Both the position numbers and the translations under genes were made by a program. Of a stretch of DNA of 64,000 nt, positions 9,471 to 18,649 are shown one piece after another. The notes below the pieces were generated by a model that saw nothing but the letters and a program-made list of their open reading frames with translations, was not told where the DNA came from and ran no database searches. Origin of the DNA: Chloroflexi bacterium HGW-Chloroflexi-6 (lineage in GTDB: Bacteria; Chloroflexota; Anaerolineae; Anaerolineales; Villigracilaceae); NCBI GenBank assembly GCA_002840685.1, contig PHBU01000011.1:124001-188000 (forward strand), in the 5' to 3' direction. Position 1 is the stretch's first letter, and every line of letters starts with the position of its first letter.

Positions 9471-10705
9471 TGCTCTATTTTCAGCACGGATAAAAATTCT
9501 GTTGCCGCCCGATTTACGGTGTACTGCTGGGCAACTTGAAAGGCTTGATATCCCAAGTTTTCTGCCAAATCAGGGTCCTGTAATAGGCGCAGTATCACTT
9601 GAGCCAACTGAACCTCATTTGTAGGGTCAGAGACGAGCATACCGCCGCCTTTCTCCAAAAGAGACCTAAATCCCGGACGATCCGAAGCAACAACCGGCAA
9701 GCCACTTGCCATTGCTTCCAAGGCGACATTTCCAAAACTCTCCATATATACGGATGGATATACCGCCAAATAAGCCAAACCATATTGTGCTATCAGTTCT
9801 TCGTGGGAAAGCCACCCTCGCCATATAACAGAATCCGAGGGCAAAAATTGTTGAGCCAATTGACGCATTTCTAACTCAAAAGCGGATAAACTGTTTTTTT
9901 GATTGCCGAGGCTGGCGGGATTTTCAGCGCCCACTATCACCAACCTGGCAAGCGGTTCAACTGCGCGGATTTTCACAAATGCGGGAATTAAGTGCTGAAT
10001 ACCTTTTTGAGGCGTGATACGCCCAACAAATAAAATCGTTTTACTTGTAGCATGAAAACGATCAGGGTTAAAATCTCGATGTGAAAACTCAATTGGAAGT
10101 GTATTATGAACAATTTCACACTTTAAGACTTGTTGATTAATTTTCTTAACCCAATCACCCATAGCTTCATTGGACACTAACACACGGGAAGGCCAATGCA
10201 AAAAACGACGACTGCTTCCAATATCGTATCTGCAATAAAAAGACACTTTTTCTCTAGGCACAAATCGCAACAATGTCGGAATATACTGCGGAGCGTCATC
10301 TAATATCACCCAATTGGGTTGCCAGTCCCGATATATATTTTGAATTTGGCGAAAATAATACCAACCTTGCAAGCTATAAGCCCCAAATAACCTGCGAAGC
10401 ACACCTGACAGAAACGGGATATTTTTATTCAACCATGAACTCAGTTTACGCCAGCCATCAGGAATTATCACATGGCGATACTCCCCAAATACAGAGGTGG
10501 AAGGCCACGAAGCTTGCATAAAACTCTGTTGACCGGGTGACATGGCAGAAATAATAACAATTTCAATCTCATCCCAGTGATATTGCGCCAGAAATTCAAC
10601 CAAACGAAAAATATTGCCATGTGGTGCGCCAGAATCAAGCGGCGGCAGTGGGCGAAGCAAAGCCGGATAATCAGGAGTGATACCGCAAATATAGAGAAGC
10701 TTCAT
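9467..10705 (-). CDS. Glycosyltransferase family 4 (GT-B)
   Basis: A 412-residue GT-B enzyme. The C-terminal domain contains ILFVGRITPQKGIQHLIPAF and ESFGNVALEAMASGLPVVAS, the donor-binding segment with conserved Glu residues. The N-terminal domain is longer than average and includes LDSGAPHGNIFRLVEFL, matching the acceptor-site loop. It overlaps its neighbours on both sides by 4 nt (ATGA), so it is translationally coupled in the operon. Donor sugar is unknown. Confidence 0.9.
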   Translation of the reverse strand: MKLLYICGITPDYPALLRPLPPLDSGAPHGNIFRLVEFLAQYHWDEIEIVIISAMSPGQQSFMQASWPSTSVFGEYRHVIIPDGWRKLSSWLNKNIPFLSGVLRRLFGAYSLQGWYYFRQIQNIYRDWQPNWVILDDAPQYIPTLLRFVPREKVSFYCRYDIGSSRRFLHWPSRVLVSNEAMGDWVKKINQQVLKCEIVHNTLPIEFSHRDFNPDRFHATSKTILFVGRITPQKGIQHLIPAFVKIRAVEPLARLVIVGAENPASLGNQKNSLSAFELEMRQLAQQFLPSDSVIWRGWLSHEELIAQYGLAYLAVYPSVYMESFGNVALEAMASGLPVVASDRPGFRSLLEKGGGMLVSDPTNEVQLAQVILRLLQDPDLAENLGYQAFQVAQQYTVNRAATEFLSVLKIEQ

Positions 10706-11778
10706 AAAGATTTTTGGAACACTTCATCCAGCTTTAACAATATCTCGCTTTGGGCCTGCTCAATCGACTCAATTGCTTGAACATCAAGTTTCTCTCTGTA
10801 AGTCAGATAGGCTTTATCTATTATGGCATCACCACCAAATTCATTAACCTGCCGCGAGCCAGGAAAATATTTCAGAATCAGCTTTTGCAAGCCTTTCACA
10901 AGAGTAAGTGTAGAAAATAGCTTCTCCGCAGGTATGGATATTTCCGATAATATACCCGCCTTGTGTTTGTGAATATCCATGATAGCGCTGCTGATACCCT
11001 TAAGGCCAATGATATGCTCCCTAATATTGTCCGGCGCTATTACTACACGATAACCTCGCTTGATCAATTCCACATTTGCATAATCAGCAGTATCATATTC
11101 CCCTTTATAGGATTGTGGGTTTATGCTCGGGCCGGGAATACTTAGAAAGGGGAGATTCTCCTTTTGCCAGATGCTTCGCCGAACCACCAGGCAATAAGAA
11201 CCCATTGGTTGATAGGATTTCCCATCTATGGCCCATTGAAAACGTCCCCGCGGCAATAAAGAAACAACAGCAACTTTTGGATCTGACATCATTTGTTGTA
11301 ATGCCCATTCGATAGGTGTGCTATCGAGCCACAAAACATCATCATCGCATACAACAACATACTCAGATTTACATACCTTCAGAAAGAACAAATCCGATTT
11401 CTGACCATGCGAATAGTTTAATAAATGTTTTACTACCCACGATTGGTGACTGGTCTTTCCAGTTCCATTGAAACCACCAGAACAATCCCCGATTAGAATT
11501 CTTCCCACAAACTCTGGACCTAAACGCGCAACCAAGCCTGCCCACAAAAATGTCAACCCCGGAACAACCGAAAACGTCATCCAATCAGGCTGTATTGCCG
11601 CTATCTGGTTTGGCGGGGACATTTCAATCCGATATGTGCCAACCAAGCATCTTAAAACTGCTAACAATCCACCATGGTGTAAGTGATTGAAATTCCAATT
11701 ATGTCGAATCAGCCAAAAATCGCCTCTTAAACGATGCAGCAATTTTAACAAAGCCGATACATACTTATTCAAAACCAT
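10702..11778 (-). CDS. Putative GT-A glycosyltransferase with DDD motif (paralogue of next gene)
   Basis: A 358-residue protein that I do not match to a named family with certainty. It has the GT-A signature YVVVCDDDVLWLDSTPIEWA near residue 140, in which the DDD would act as the metal/nucleotide-sugar DxD motif, followed by VAVVSLLPRGRFQWAIDGK and later YDTADYANVELIKRGYRV. The neighbouring gene 11887-12993 has the same sequence of elements (YVWLCDDDLFF, NPRGWFLDINGEK, YDTGDFANEILIRLGYKV), so the two are paralogues. Context in the operon supports a sugar-transfer role. It overlaps the downstream GT4 gene by 4 nt. Confidence 0.7.
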   Translation of the reverse strand: MVLNKYVSALLKLLHRLRGDFWLIRHNWNFNHLHHGGLLAVLRCLVGTYRIEMSPPNQIAAIQPDWMTFSVVPGLTFLWAGLVARLGPEFVGRILIGDCSGGFNGTGKTSHQSWVVKHLLNYSHGQKSDLFFLKVCKSEYVVVCDDDVLWLDSTPIEWALQQMMSDPKVAVVSLLPRGRFQWAIDGKSYQPMGSYCLVVRRSIWQKENLPFLSIPGPSINPQSYKGEYDTADYANVELIKRGYRVVIAPDNIREHIIGLKGISSAIMDIHKHKAGILSEISIPAEKLFSTLTLVKGLQKLILKYFPGSRQVNEFGGDAIIDKAYLTYREKLDVQAIESIEQAQSEILLKLDEVFQKSL

Positions 11779-11886
11779 TGAACATCTCCATATAATTTGA
11801 CAAAATTCTTCAAAACATGAATGAAATTGGCAATCTAAAAGTCATAGTTTCCCGAACATCTCGCTACTATAATCGGGCACATGCTT

Positions 11887-12993
11887 TCATTGTTCGGCCT
11901 TTTCGCTCAAAATCCTGAAGCTATTTTCGTAACGTATGAACAAATCATTTGTCTTATTTCTAAAATCATCAGGCAGTTCCAATGCAATTTCCCGAATTTC
12001 GTTCTCGGAAATTTGCGGCAACCACTCAGGCTTTTTGGAAAAAATCTGAGTATACAACTGGGCAACCTTCCAATCGCAGAATAAACCGACAATATGGTAA
12101 CTGGCCAGTTGGGGGTTTTGCACTATCTCTTCTCTTAAAGAAGAAGGCAATTCTCTGTTTCTAAGTGCAACTAGAAGAGCATTTGTGGTACCTACCAAGG
12201 CACAAACAAAATCGTCGGATGATTTGACGATATCCACCTTATAGCCCAAACGTATTAAAATCTCGTTTGCAAAATCACCGGTATCATAAAAACCTGAAAT
12301 CCGGCCAATTGCCGGATCATTGATATGCCCGGTAGTGAAATAAAGCTTTTCCCGAATAAATATATCGCGGGAAAACAATATGCTGTAGACGCCCATCGCT
12401 TGATGTTTTTCCCCGTTTATATCAAGGAACCAGCCTCTTGGATTCAAACACGCAACAGCAACTTTTTCAGAGCCGGCAATTCGTGTGTAGGCTGTTTCCA
12501 AGGCTTGGATGGATATAAAAAAAAGATCATCATCGCAAAGCCACACATACGGTGTGTCAATTTCATAACGGAGGAAGTAATCAATTTTTTGCGCCGGCGC
12601 AAAATTACAGAAAGGGACAACCCGCGCCAACGGGAATTGTTCTGGTTTAAGTTTTCCACAGCTATCAATAATTATGATTTTATCTATATGTTGGCGTTCT
12701 AAATACTTGGCTGCAAGGTGATACCAGACCCGAGCCAAATCGGGATAAATTGTGATAAGAAGAATGGTGATCGGCGCTTTTTTATCGGAGGTTTCTCGCA
12801 GGTTGGCTCTGAATACTGAATAAAGTGTACTCAATGTACACTTTATTGTGTCCGCCAACCCCCATAACGCAACGGAACCAATAGCGCAACCTATTGTTTT
12901 CTTAATAGCTTGCAGTTTCTTCTGAGGATCTATCGGGGAATAATTGGGAATAAAATTTATCTTGCGATCTTTCAAAGCCTTATCATCTGTCAT
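11887..12993 (-). CDS. Putative GT-A glycosyltransferase with DDD motif
   Basis: A protein of 368 residues if started at MTDDKALKDRK (12993). An upstream ATG at 13014 is possible, but the AGGAG ribosome-binding site lies between the two and favours 12993. Its core has IDKIIIIDSCGKL, YVWLCDDDLFFISIQALETA and FYDTGDFANEILIRLGYKVD, arranged as in the adjacent paralogue 10702-11778. The DDD motif and preceding strand suggest a GT-A fold. It belongs to the polysaccharide operon. A perfect 12-bp inverted repeat lies inside the coding region (12819-12847). Function is inferred from motif and context only. Confidence 0.68.
   Translation of the reverse strand: MTDDKALKDRKINFIPNYSPIDPQKKLQAIKKTIGCAIGSVALWGLADTIKCTLSTLYSVFRANLRETSDKKAPITILLITIYPDLARVWYHLAAKYLERQHIDKIIIIDSCGKLKPEQFPLARVVPFCNFAPAQKIDYFLRYEIDTPYVWLCDDDLFFISIQALETAYTRIAGSEKVAVACLNPRGWFLDINGEKHQAMGVYSILFSRDIFIREKLYFTTGHINDPAIGRISGFYDTGDFANEILIRLGYKVDIVKSSDDFVCALVGTTNALLVALRNRELPSSLREEIVQNPQLASYHIVGLFCDWKVAQLYTQIFSKKPEWLPQISENEIREIALELPDDFRNKTNDLFIRYENSFRILSEKAEQ
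12819..12847. repeat. Perfect 12-bp inverted repeat inside a coding sequence
   Basis: The arms AATAAAGTGTAC (12819-12830) and GTACACTTTATT (12836-12847) are separated by 5 nt (TCAAT). The repeat falls inside the 11887-12993 gene, where it encodes part of a CTLSTLYSV stretch. No T-run follows on either strand. It could form an mRNA hairpin in the operon transcript or be chance. No function is assigned. Confidence 0.7.
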
Positions 12994-13221
12994 GTTTAAG
13001 CAAATCTCCTGCATTCGAATTTTGCACAGCGGATAATTGGGATTATTTTTGGCAGAGTTTGGAAATCCGGACAGCTTGATTGATGCATTGATTTACACTC
13101 CCGGGAATTTTTGATCACGACTTGGCAAAACGGCCCATTTATGGAATTTTTAACACATATTTGGGCAGTCACGCTGAAAAGCCATCAATCATGATGCTCA
13201 TCTGGACAATAAACCCAACTT

Positions 13222-14385
13222 TTATACGTTTACATTTACAGCATCGTCAAAGAACGCCCCAAAAGAGCGGGCATGTAGTTCCGGAGAAAATAATTGTCCG
13301 GCTTTGATGAAAGCGGCGGTGCGAACAGCCTCCATCCGTGCCTTATCCTGAACCTGCATCAGCCTTTCAACCCAGTCTTGCGGTGCAAAAGGCGGTAATA
13401 AAAAACCAGTAAGCCCATCTTCAATCACTTCCCTGGTTCCATCCACGTCAGTGGCAAAAACCGGTAGGCCGGTGGACATTGCTTCAACCAGCGAGTTGCT
13501 CAGCCCCTCGGCAATGGATGCTTGAATATAGGCACTTGCGCGACCAAATAATGCCAGGATTTGCTCATAATTTAATTTGCCCGGTATATCTATCACAGTT
13601 TCCAGATCAAGCATTTTTCGCAAGTAAAGCAGATAATCCAAATCAGGCCCTGCGCCAACAATGGTCAATCTGGCATTCATACCCCTATCACGTAAGTGGC
13701 GAAATGCAATCAAAAGATTGGAGAAACCCTTCCTCCACATTAACCTGCCAGTTGAAACAAAATGAACTTGCCCATCATTAATGCCGCCTAACCAGGCAGG
13801 CAACGCGGCTGGGATAGGCACAGTTGTGTAAATCACGGAAAAATCCAAATCGCGTGCGAGCAATTGCGCTGCGCTCAATCCCAATGCGCGACAAACTGCA
13901 TGAACTTTGGCAGCACCTTCAATAGCATTGATTGTGGCTTGTCTTTGTGTTGTGGACTGCAGCGTAAGTACCTGAATATCACTTCCGCGGAGACTTAATG
14001 TGTAAGGAATACCCAGAGCCAGCGGGATCCAGCACATCGAAGCCGCCAGGCTGGCATCGTGGAAGTGGACCAAGTCCGGACGCAAGCGTTCAAAATAGCC
14101 CAACAATATTTTTTCCGAGATGGATGTTTCCTGCCTGCGGATACTACCCACAGTTAGGAAACGCAAACCAGCCAACTTGCCCCAAACACCCAAGTGGTTG
14201 AAGTTGGGCATAATTTCTGCGTGCAGGCTTTTGTCTGTATTCCCAAGGCTGGCACTTTCATTAAGCAATACTGCATTATGGCGCGCTATGATTTGAATTG
14301 GAAACCCAAGTGTATCTAACGCATGAGCATGCCGGTGAATAAAGGTCTCAGCAGGCCAATTGTATACAACTTCAACGATTTTCAT
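13222..14385 (-). CDS. Glycosyltransferase family 4 (GT-B)
   Basis: A 387-residue GT-B glycosyltransferase. The C-terminal domain has HFVSTGRLMWRKGFSNLLIA and EGLSNSLVEAMSTGLPVFAT (EX7E donor site), followed by the usual VIEDGLTGFLLPP. The N-terminus VEVVYNWPAETFIHRHAHAL fits GT4 enzymes that lack the classic GG loop but carry the TFI-H variant. It lies 6 nt after the methyltransferase gene. About 230 nt of non-coding sequence follows it before the next gene. Donor sugar is unknown. Confidence 0.9.
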   Translation of the reverse strand: MKIVEVVYNWPAETFIHRHAHALDTLGFPIQIIARHNAVLLNESASLGNTDKSLHAEIMPNFNHLGVWGKLAGLRFLTVGSIRRQETSISEKILLGYFERLRPDLVHFHDASLAASMCWIPLALGIPYTLSLRGSDIQVLTLQSTTQRQATINAIEGAAKVHAVCRALGLSAAQLLARDLDFSVIYTTVPIPAALPAWLGGINDGQVHFVSTGRLMWRKGFSNLLIAFRHLRDRGMNARLTIVGAGPDLDYLLYLRKMLDLETVIDIPGKLNYEQILALFGRASAYIQASIAEGLSNSLVEAMSTGLPVFATDVDGTREVIEDGLTGFLLPPFAPQDWVERLMQVQDKARMEAVRTAAFIKAGQLFSPELHARSFGAFFDDAVNVNV

Positions 14386-14391
14386 CTTAAG

Positions 14392-15084
14392 TTATACATG
14401 ATTAGCGATGTTTGCATCCAAATGAACAATTTCTTTTTCAATTAAAATCCCATATCCCAAAGGAAAAGTATCCATTCGTTCTATAGCCAAACCTAATATG
14501 CCCAAAATTAACCCTATTGTTTTATAAAAAATGTACCGCTTTGATATCCTTCTTGGGGGTCTTTGCAAAAAATTAGAGAGCGTTGATAATATTCCGCCAA
14601 AATGAACCAACCGGATAATTTTGAAACCGCGAAACAATTCAACCAAGGCAGAATCAGAAAACCTCCAGTAATCTATCTGGTCGTGATATGGAAAAATAAA
14701 AGGTACAGTAATGACAGCTTTCCCACCAACTTTGAGAACTCGCGACATTTCTTGAACTGCCTTGCGGAAGTCAAATATATGCTCGAGAACCGAAACACAA
14801 ATCAAACCATCAACAGATGCATCTTCAATTTGCTTCATATTGGTAGCATCCAAATAAATATCATAATCCCCTTGTACATTTGACATTATATAATTTTCTG
14901 AATTTTTGAACAAAGCCTTATAATTCCACTTCTTCTCTGCTCCAATTTCAATTAATCTTCCTCGCAACTCCACAGAAGTGTCCGCAATAAATTTATTTTG
15001 ACATCGCCTAAATAGCGAAATTTCGCTAGAGAAATAATGGAGCAGATACTCCACCGTTATGCAATTGTATAATTCCTTATTCAT
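14392..15084 (-). CDS. Class I SAM-dependent methyltransferase
   Basis: A 230-residue protein with the Methyltransf_11 layout. A slightly unusual motif I (RLIEIGAEKKWNYKALF) is followed by DIYLDATNMKQIEDASVDGL and then VSVLEHIFDFRKAVQEMSRV, with motif IV/V features LKVGGKAVITVPFIFPYHDQ. This post-motif VxLEHI...VLKPGG arrangement is typical of small-molecule or sugar methyltransferases. Motif I lacks the GxGxG glycine spacing (GAEKK), so catalytic competence is less certain. It sits in the polysaccharide operon between GT genes, which suggests a sugar or terminal-residue substrate. Confidence 0.78.
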   Translation of the reverse strand: MNKELYNCITVEYLLHYFSSEISLFRRCQNKFIADTSVELRGRLIEIGAEKKWNYKALFKNSENYIMSNVQGDYDIYLDATNMKQIEDASVDGLICVSVLEHIFDFRKAVQEMSRVLKVGGKAVITVPFIFPYHDQIDYWRFSDSALVELFRGFKIIRLVHFGGILSTLSNFLQRPPRRISKRYIFYKTIGLILGILGLAIERMDTFPLGYGILIEKEIVHLDANIANHV

Positions 15085-15206
15085 CTCTTCTCCTCACCAC
15101 AGATTTACGCCTGTCCACTGTGTTATTAATCATGCTGCAAGCATTAGATACGTTTCTATTAAATTCGATCAAAAAAAGCAGAACAAATAAGAAATGACCA
15201 ATTGTT

Positions 15207-16133
15207 TCAAAAAACATAGCAGTTCTCTAAATCCCAGCATTTCTTATGATAATTCCAACTTAACCGCTGGGCTTTACCATTAAACATGGTACGACGAATC
15301 ATTCCCCGAAACAAAGCGTTCCTCATGCCCCACCAAAGTAATTTTCGAAAACTCAAAGGCATAAAGGAATATCTTCCATTTTCAATTTCAGCAAATACAT
15401 TTTTTGAAACGGTCACACTTTGTTGTTGACCGTGCAATCTCATCGTTGAAAGAGTCGCCGGAACAAACACGGGGGCTGAAAATTCTGCCATTCGGATCCA
15501 TAAATCAATATCCAATGAATGGTAATTATCTTTATTGTTAATAAAACCCCCGGCCTTATCATACAAGCTTCTTCTAAAAAAAGTCGATATATGTTGAGGA
15601 ACCCCCATTAGCCAGGAGGTGTTAAACCCAGATCTCATCAATTTGCTATTGTAAGCATCAAGATGATTACGACGAGGTGAGATCACCTGCCCGTCCACTA
15701 AAAAGCTGGAGTGCCCAGTAATCCAATCTATCTCAGGAAATTGACGAAATAATCTAGCAACCAGATTCAATGTATAAGGAAGATACACATCATCTCCATT
15801 AATAGATGCCATGATCTCCCCGGTGGAACGAGAAAATCCTTTGTTCAGCGTATCAGCCTGGCCTCCATTTTTTTCATTAGCTACAAAAATAATGCTTGAC
15901 TCGTATTTTTTGATAATTTCTACACTACTATCCGTACTGCAATCATCCACAATAATATATTCTAAATTTTGGTAGCCTTGCAACAACACAGAACGGATAG
16001 TTTCTTCCAGATACTGATCTTGATTATACGAAGGAGTCACTATGCTTATTTTAGGCCAGGATGTATCAATAAGCCATGCGTCAGCATAATTTGGAAATTC
16101 CCCTTTTCCCAGCCAACCAATTTGATCAACCAT
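15207..16133 (-). CDS. Glycosyltransferase family 2 (GT-A)
   Basis: A 308-residue GT2 enzyme with PKISIVTPSYNQDQYLEETI, YIIVDDCSTDSSVEII and the metal-binding INGDDVYLP motif. It is related to the two other GT2 genes of this operon (16139-17185 and 18650-19636): all share the TPSYN/TPCYN first strand, the LEETIRSVLLQGYPNLEYI helix and the SINGDD/WMNSDD/WINSDD motif. It starts 5 nt after its upstream neighbour. About 120 nt of non-coding DNA follows its stop. Donor is unknown. Confidence 0.92.
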   Translation of the reverse strand: MVDQIGWLGKGEFPNYADAWLIDTSWPKISIVTPSYNQDQYLEETIRSVLLQGYQNLEYIIVDDCSTDSSVEIIKKYESSIIFVANEKNGGQADTLNKGFSRSTGEIMASINGDDVYLPYTLNLVARLFRQFPEIDWITGHSSFLVDGQVISPRRNHLDAYNSKLMRSGFNTSWLMGVPQHISTFFRRSLYDKAGGFINNKDNYHSLDIDLWIRMAEFSAPVFVPATLSTMRLHGQQQSVTVSKNVFAEIENGRYSFMPLSFRKLLWWGMRNALFRGMIRRTMFNGKAQRLSWNYHKKCWDLENCYVF

Positions 16134-16138
16134 TCTTC

Positions 16139-17185
16139 TTAGATTCCTTTCAATAGCGTTTTCTGACTGGCCTCGTCGACATTTTCATCAGATGGGTGAG
16201 TAAATCTCTGGGATGGGAATCGTTCTTCGTGATATTCCATTAAATCCAATTGAGTTAAAAGAGTTACCAATAATTTTAATAAAAGATCACGTGTTAGGTA
16301 AAAAAAACTCCTGGTCATCCCTGGTTTTAATCCATCGGGAACAACCCAAACGGTAAGGAACTTCTTCAACCATAGCTTAGGTATAACGCGATAGTTTCTC
16401 CACACAGTCTGCATAACCTCTGTCAGGGATAAGCGCTGGAAACGAGCGGTTTTTGCCAACGGATGATTTCTTGTAATTGCTAAGTCAGCATCCAAAAAAG
16501 AAAAGCTGGCACCATATCGAGCCATCCTTAACCATAGATCATAATCCATCGACATACGATATCTCTCGTCTATATATCCAACCTCTTTCAACAAACTGAG
16601 AGGATAAAAGGTTGATGGCTGCTCGATAATATTTTTTTCAATCAAATGCCGAATCGTATAGGGAGATTGCTCCAATTTTGAAATGGTATCAAGGGATGAG
16701 GTTCCTTTAAGTTTGGTGCCCGTTATTAAACTAATTGGTTTGCCGTTCGCCAGCCAATAGGTAACAACAGTGTTTATTGCATCAGGAAAATAAATATCAT
16801 CCGAGTTCATCCAGCCAACCAGTTCCCCGGTTGCCCGCGCAAAACCCTTGTTAATGGCGTGAGATTGACCTCGATCTTTCTCACTGATCCAGTATGCCAA
16901 CCAGGGCTCATATTTCTTGATGATCTCGACGCTATTATCCGTACTTCCGCCATCAATAATAATGTATTCCAAATTTGGATAGCCCTGAAGTAATACCGAG
17001 CGGATTGTCTCTTCAAGGAATTGCCCATGGTTGTAACAAGGCGTCACTACGCTGACGCGTGGACAGAGAGAGCCATCCGCCATAATCTCTGGAAGTGGCA
17101 CAGTTTCTTCTGTCCAGGGCCAACCAGTTTTACCAGCAGAGGGAGGTGGAAGCTTTGCAAGGGAAGTCATCTTAACATTAACCAT
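16139..17185 (-). CDS. Glycosyltransferase family 2 (GT-A)
   Basis: A 348-residue GT2 enzyme. Before the catalytic core there is a PPPSAGKTGWPWTEET extension shared almost exactly with 18650-19636. The core contains VSVVTPCYNHGQFLEETI, YIIIDGGSTDNSVEII, the DxD-type WMNSDDIY motif and an acceptor-side MSMDYDLWLRMA. The shared extension and core show recent duplication within the operon. It begins 14 nt after the GT4 gene 17200-18552. Specificity is unknown. Confidence 0.92.
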   Translation of the reverse strand: MVNVKMTSLAKLPPPSAGKTGWPWTEETVPLPEIMADGSLCPRVSVVTPCYNHGQFLEETIRSVLLQGYPNLEYIIIDGGSTDNSVEIIKKYEPWLAYWISEKDRGQSHAINKGFARATGELVGWMNSDDIYFPDAINTVVTYWLANGKPISLITGTKLKGTSSLDTISKLEQSPYTIRHLIEKNIIEQPSTFYPLSLLKEVGYIDERYRMSMDYDLWLRMARYGASFSFLDADLAITRNHPLAKTARFQRLSLTEVMQTVWRNYRVIPKLWLKKFLTVWVVPDGLKPGMTRSFFYLTRDLLLKLLVTLLTQLDLMEYHEERFPSQRFTHPSDENVDEASQKTLLKGI

Positions 17186-17199
17186 CTCTAATTTATAAT

Positions 17200-18552
17200 C
17201 TAGTGGGTGTGGTTACGGTTCATGGAACGCCAATCAGCAATGATTTCTTTATACCAAGCCAGATAAGAATCAACCTGCTGATTCAAATCATATCGTTTTT
17301 GAGCGATTTCAGCGGCATTACTTCCAATTTGCCAGCGCAAATCAGTATTCTGCAAGAGATTGAGAATCTGGCTTGCCATGGCGGAGCTATCTCCCGGCGG
17401 AACCAGGAACCCGGTCACGCCGTTATCGATCTGTTCCAGGATACCACCAACGGCGGTGGCGATGACCGGTGTCCCGCAGGCAAAGGCTTCCAAAATCACG
17501 TTCGGGAAATTCTCTGACTTCGCGGCATGTAAATACAAGTCGGCAGCCTGGAAATATTGGGCAACAATCGCTGGATCTGATTGAAAAGGAATATGTTTAA
17601 TTTTTATGGAGCCTAAGCGTTCTTCCTTTTCATCTTGGCTTCCAAGCGCCAACAACACGATGGGTAATCCTTGAAGATCAGCAGTTGCCAGAAGTGCAAT
17701 GGTATCTAACATCATTTTATAATCTTTGAAAGGGTTGCTTTTTAAATTTGAGGCTGCAAACAGTAAAATAAACGCATCGTGAGGGAGGTTAAGAAGTGAA
17801 CGGATCTTGGAACGAGATTCAGGGTGATATAACTTTAAATCAACGCCATTATGAATCACTCGCCCTTCAATCGGTTTAAGGATAGAACGCTGCACACGAT
17901 CCATTAACCACTGACTTGGGGTGGCGATATAAAGTTTGCTGCGGCGATAAATATCACGTTTTCTTTGCCAATTAAAAGTTACTGCATCGCGTTTACTTGC
18001 CGGGTAGAGCGCCAAATATTGACATGCGCCACACTCATCTTCCCACTTGGGACAATCCATCGTGCAAGCGCAATGGCCTGTAAACATCCATTCATCATGC
18101 AAAGTCATCACAAAGGGATATTGATCACTCAAATTCGGCAAATACCGCAAATCAAAGTATGACCCATGCAAGTTATGCGCGTGAATAATGTCTGGTGTTT
18201 CAGGGAGCTGTTCGAGTATTTTGCGAGAACCTGGATAATAAAAGTTTTCACCCATGCTGCGGTTTAGCTTAGCGACAGGTTGGGCCAACCAATCTACCAG
18301 GTTGCTTAGCCGCCACGCTCCCGGTAAATGACGATTTTTCGCCCGCAAATAATCACGAACTTGGAACAAAACCCTGGTATAGCGAGAAGGTATATTCCGA
18401 TTAATCACGAAAGTATCTGGAATCTCCCCGTGCTTAAAACCAACAGCAAACCGAGCCTGGTGGCCACGTTCCAAGTAGGATATGTGCAAATTGCAGGCAA
18501 CTTTTTCGGCGCCACCACTTATATCCCTTGCGTTAATACTCAGGATTCTCAC
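17200..18552 (-). CDS. Glycosyltransferase family 4 with cysteine-rich insertion
   Basis: A 450-residue GT-B enzyme starting RILSINARDISGGAEKVACN, with the glycine-rich GGAE acceptor loop. Between residues about 158 and 182 there is a cluster of Cys residues (HCACTMDC...ECGACQ) following a THDEWMFTGH motif, a feature of one GT4 subgroup that may bind a metal. The C-terminal domain shows ENFPNVILEAFACGTPVIAT and NGVTGFLVPPGD. It is in the polysaccharide operon. A 97-nt gap separates it from the upstream GT2 gene. Donor sugar is unknown. Confidence 0.9.
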   Translation of the reverse strand: MRILSINARDISGGAEKVACNLHISYLERGHQARFAVGFKHGEIPDTFVINRNIPSRYTRVLFQVRDYLRAKNRHLPGAWRLSNLVDWLAQPVAKLNRSMGENFYYPGSRKILEQLPETPDIIHAHNLHGSYFDLRYLPNLSDQYPFVMTLHDEWMFTGHCACTMDCPKWEDECGACQYLALYPASKRDAVTFNWQRKRDIYRRSKLYIATPSQWLMDRVQRSILKPIEGRVIHNGVDLKLYHPESRSKIRSLLNLPHDAFILLFAASNLKSNPFKDYKMMLDTIALLATADLQGLPIVLLALGSQDEKEERLGSIKIKHIPFQSDPAIVAQYFQAADLYLHAAKSENFPNVILEAFACGTPVIATAVGGILEQIDNGVTGFLVPPGDSSAMASQILNLLQNTDLRWQIGSNAAEIAQKRYDLNQQVDSYLAWYKEIIADWRSMNRNHTH

Positions 18553-18649
18553 AACTAACTCTTATTTTTTACTAAGATTAGCGGTAAAGCCAGAAAACGC
18601 GCAGAGCGCGAAAATAAGCTATTTCTCGCATTTCTACCCACGAACACTA

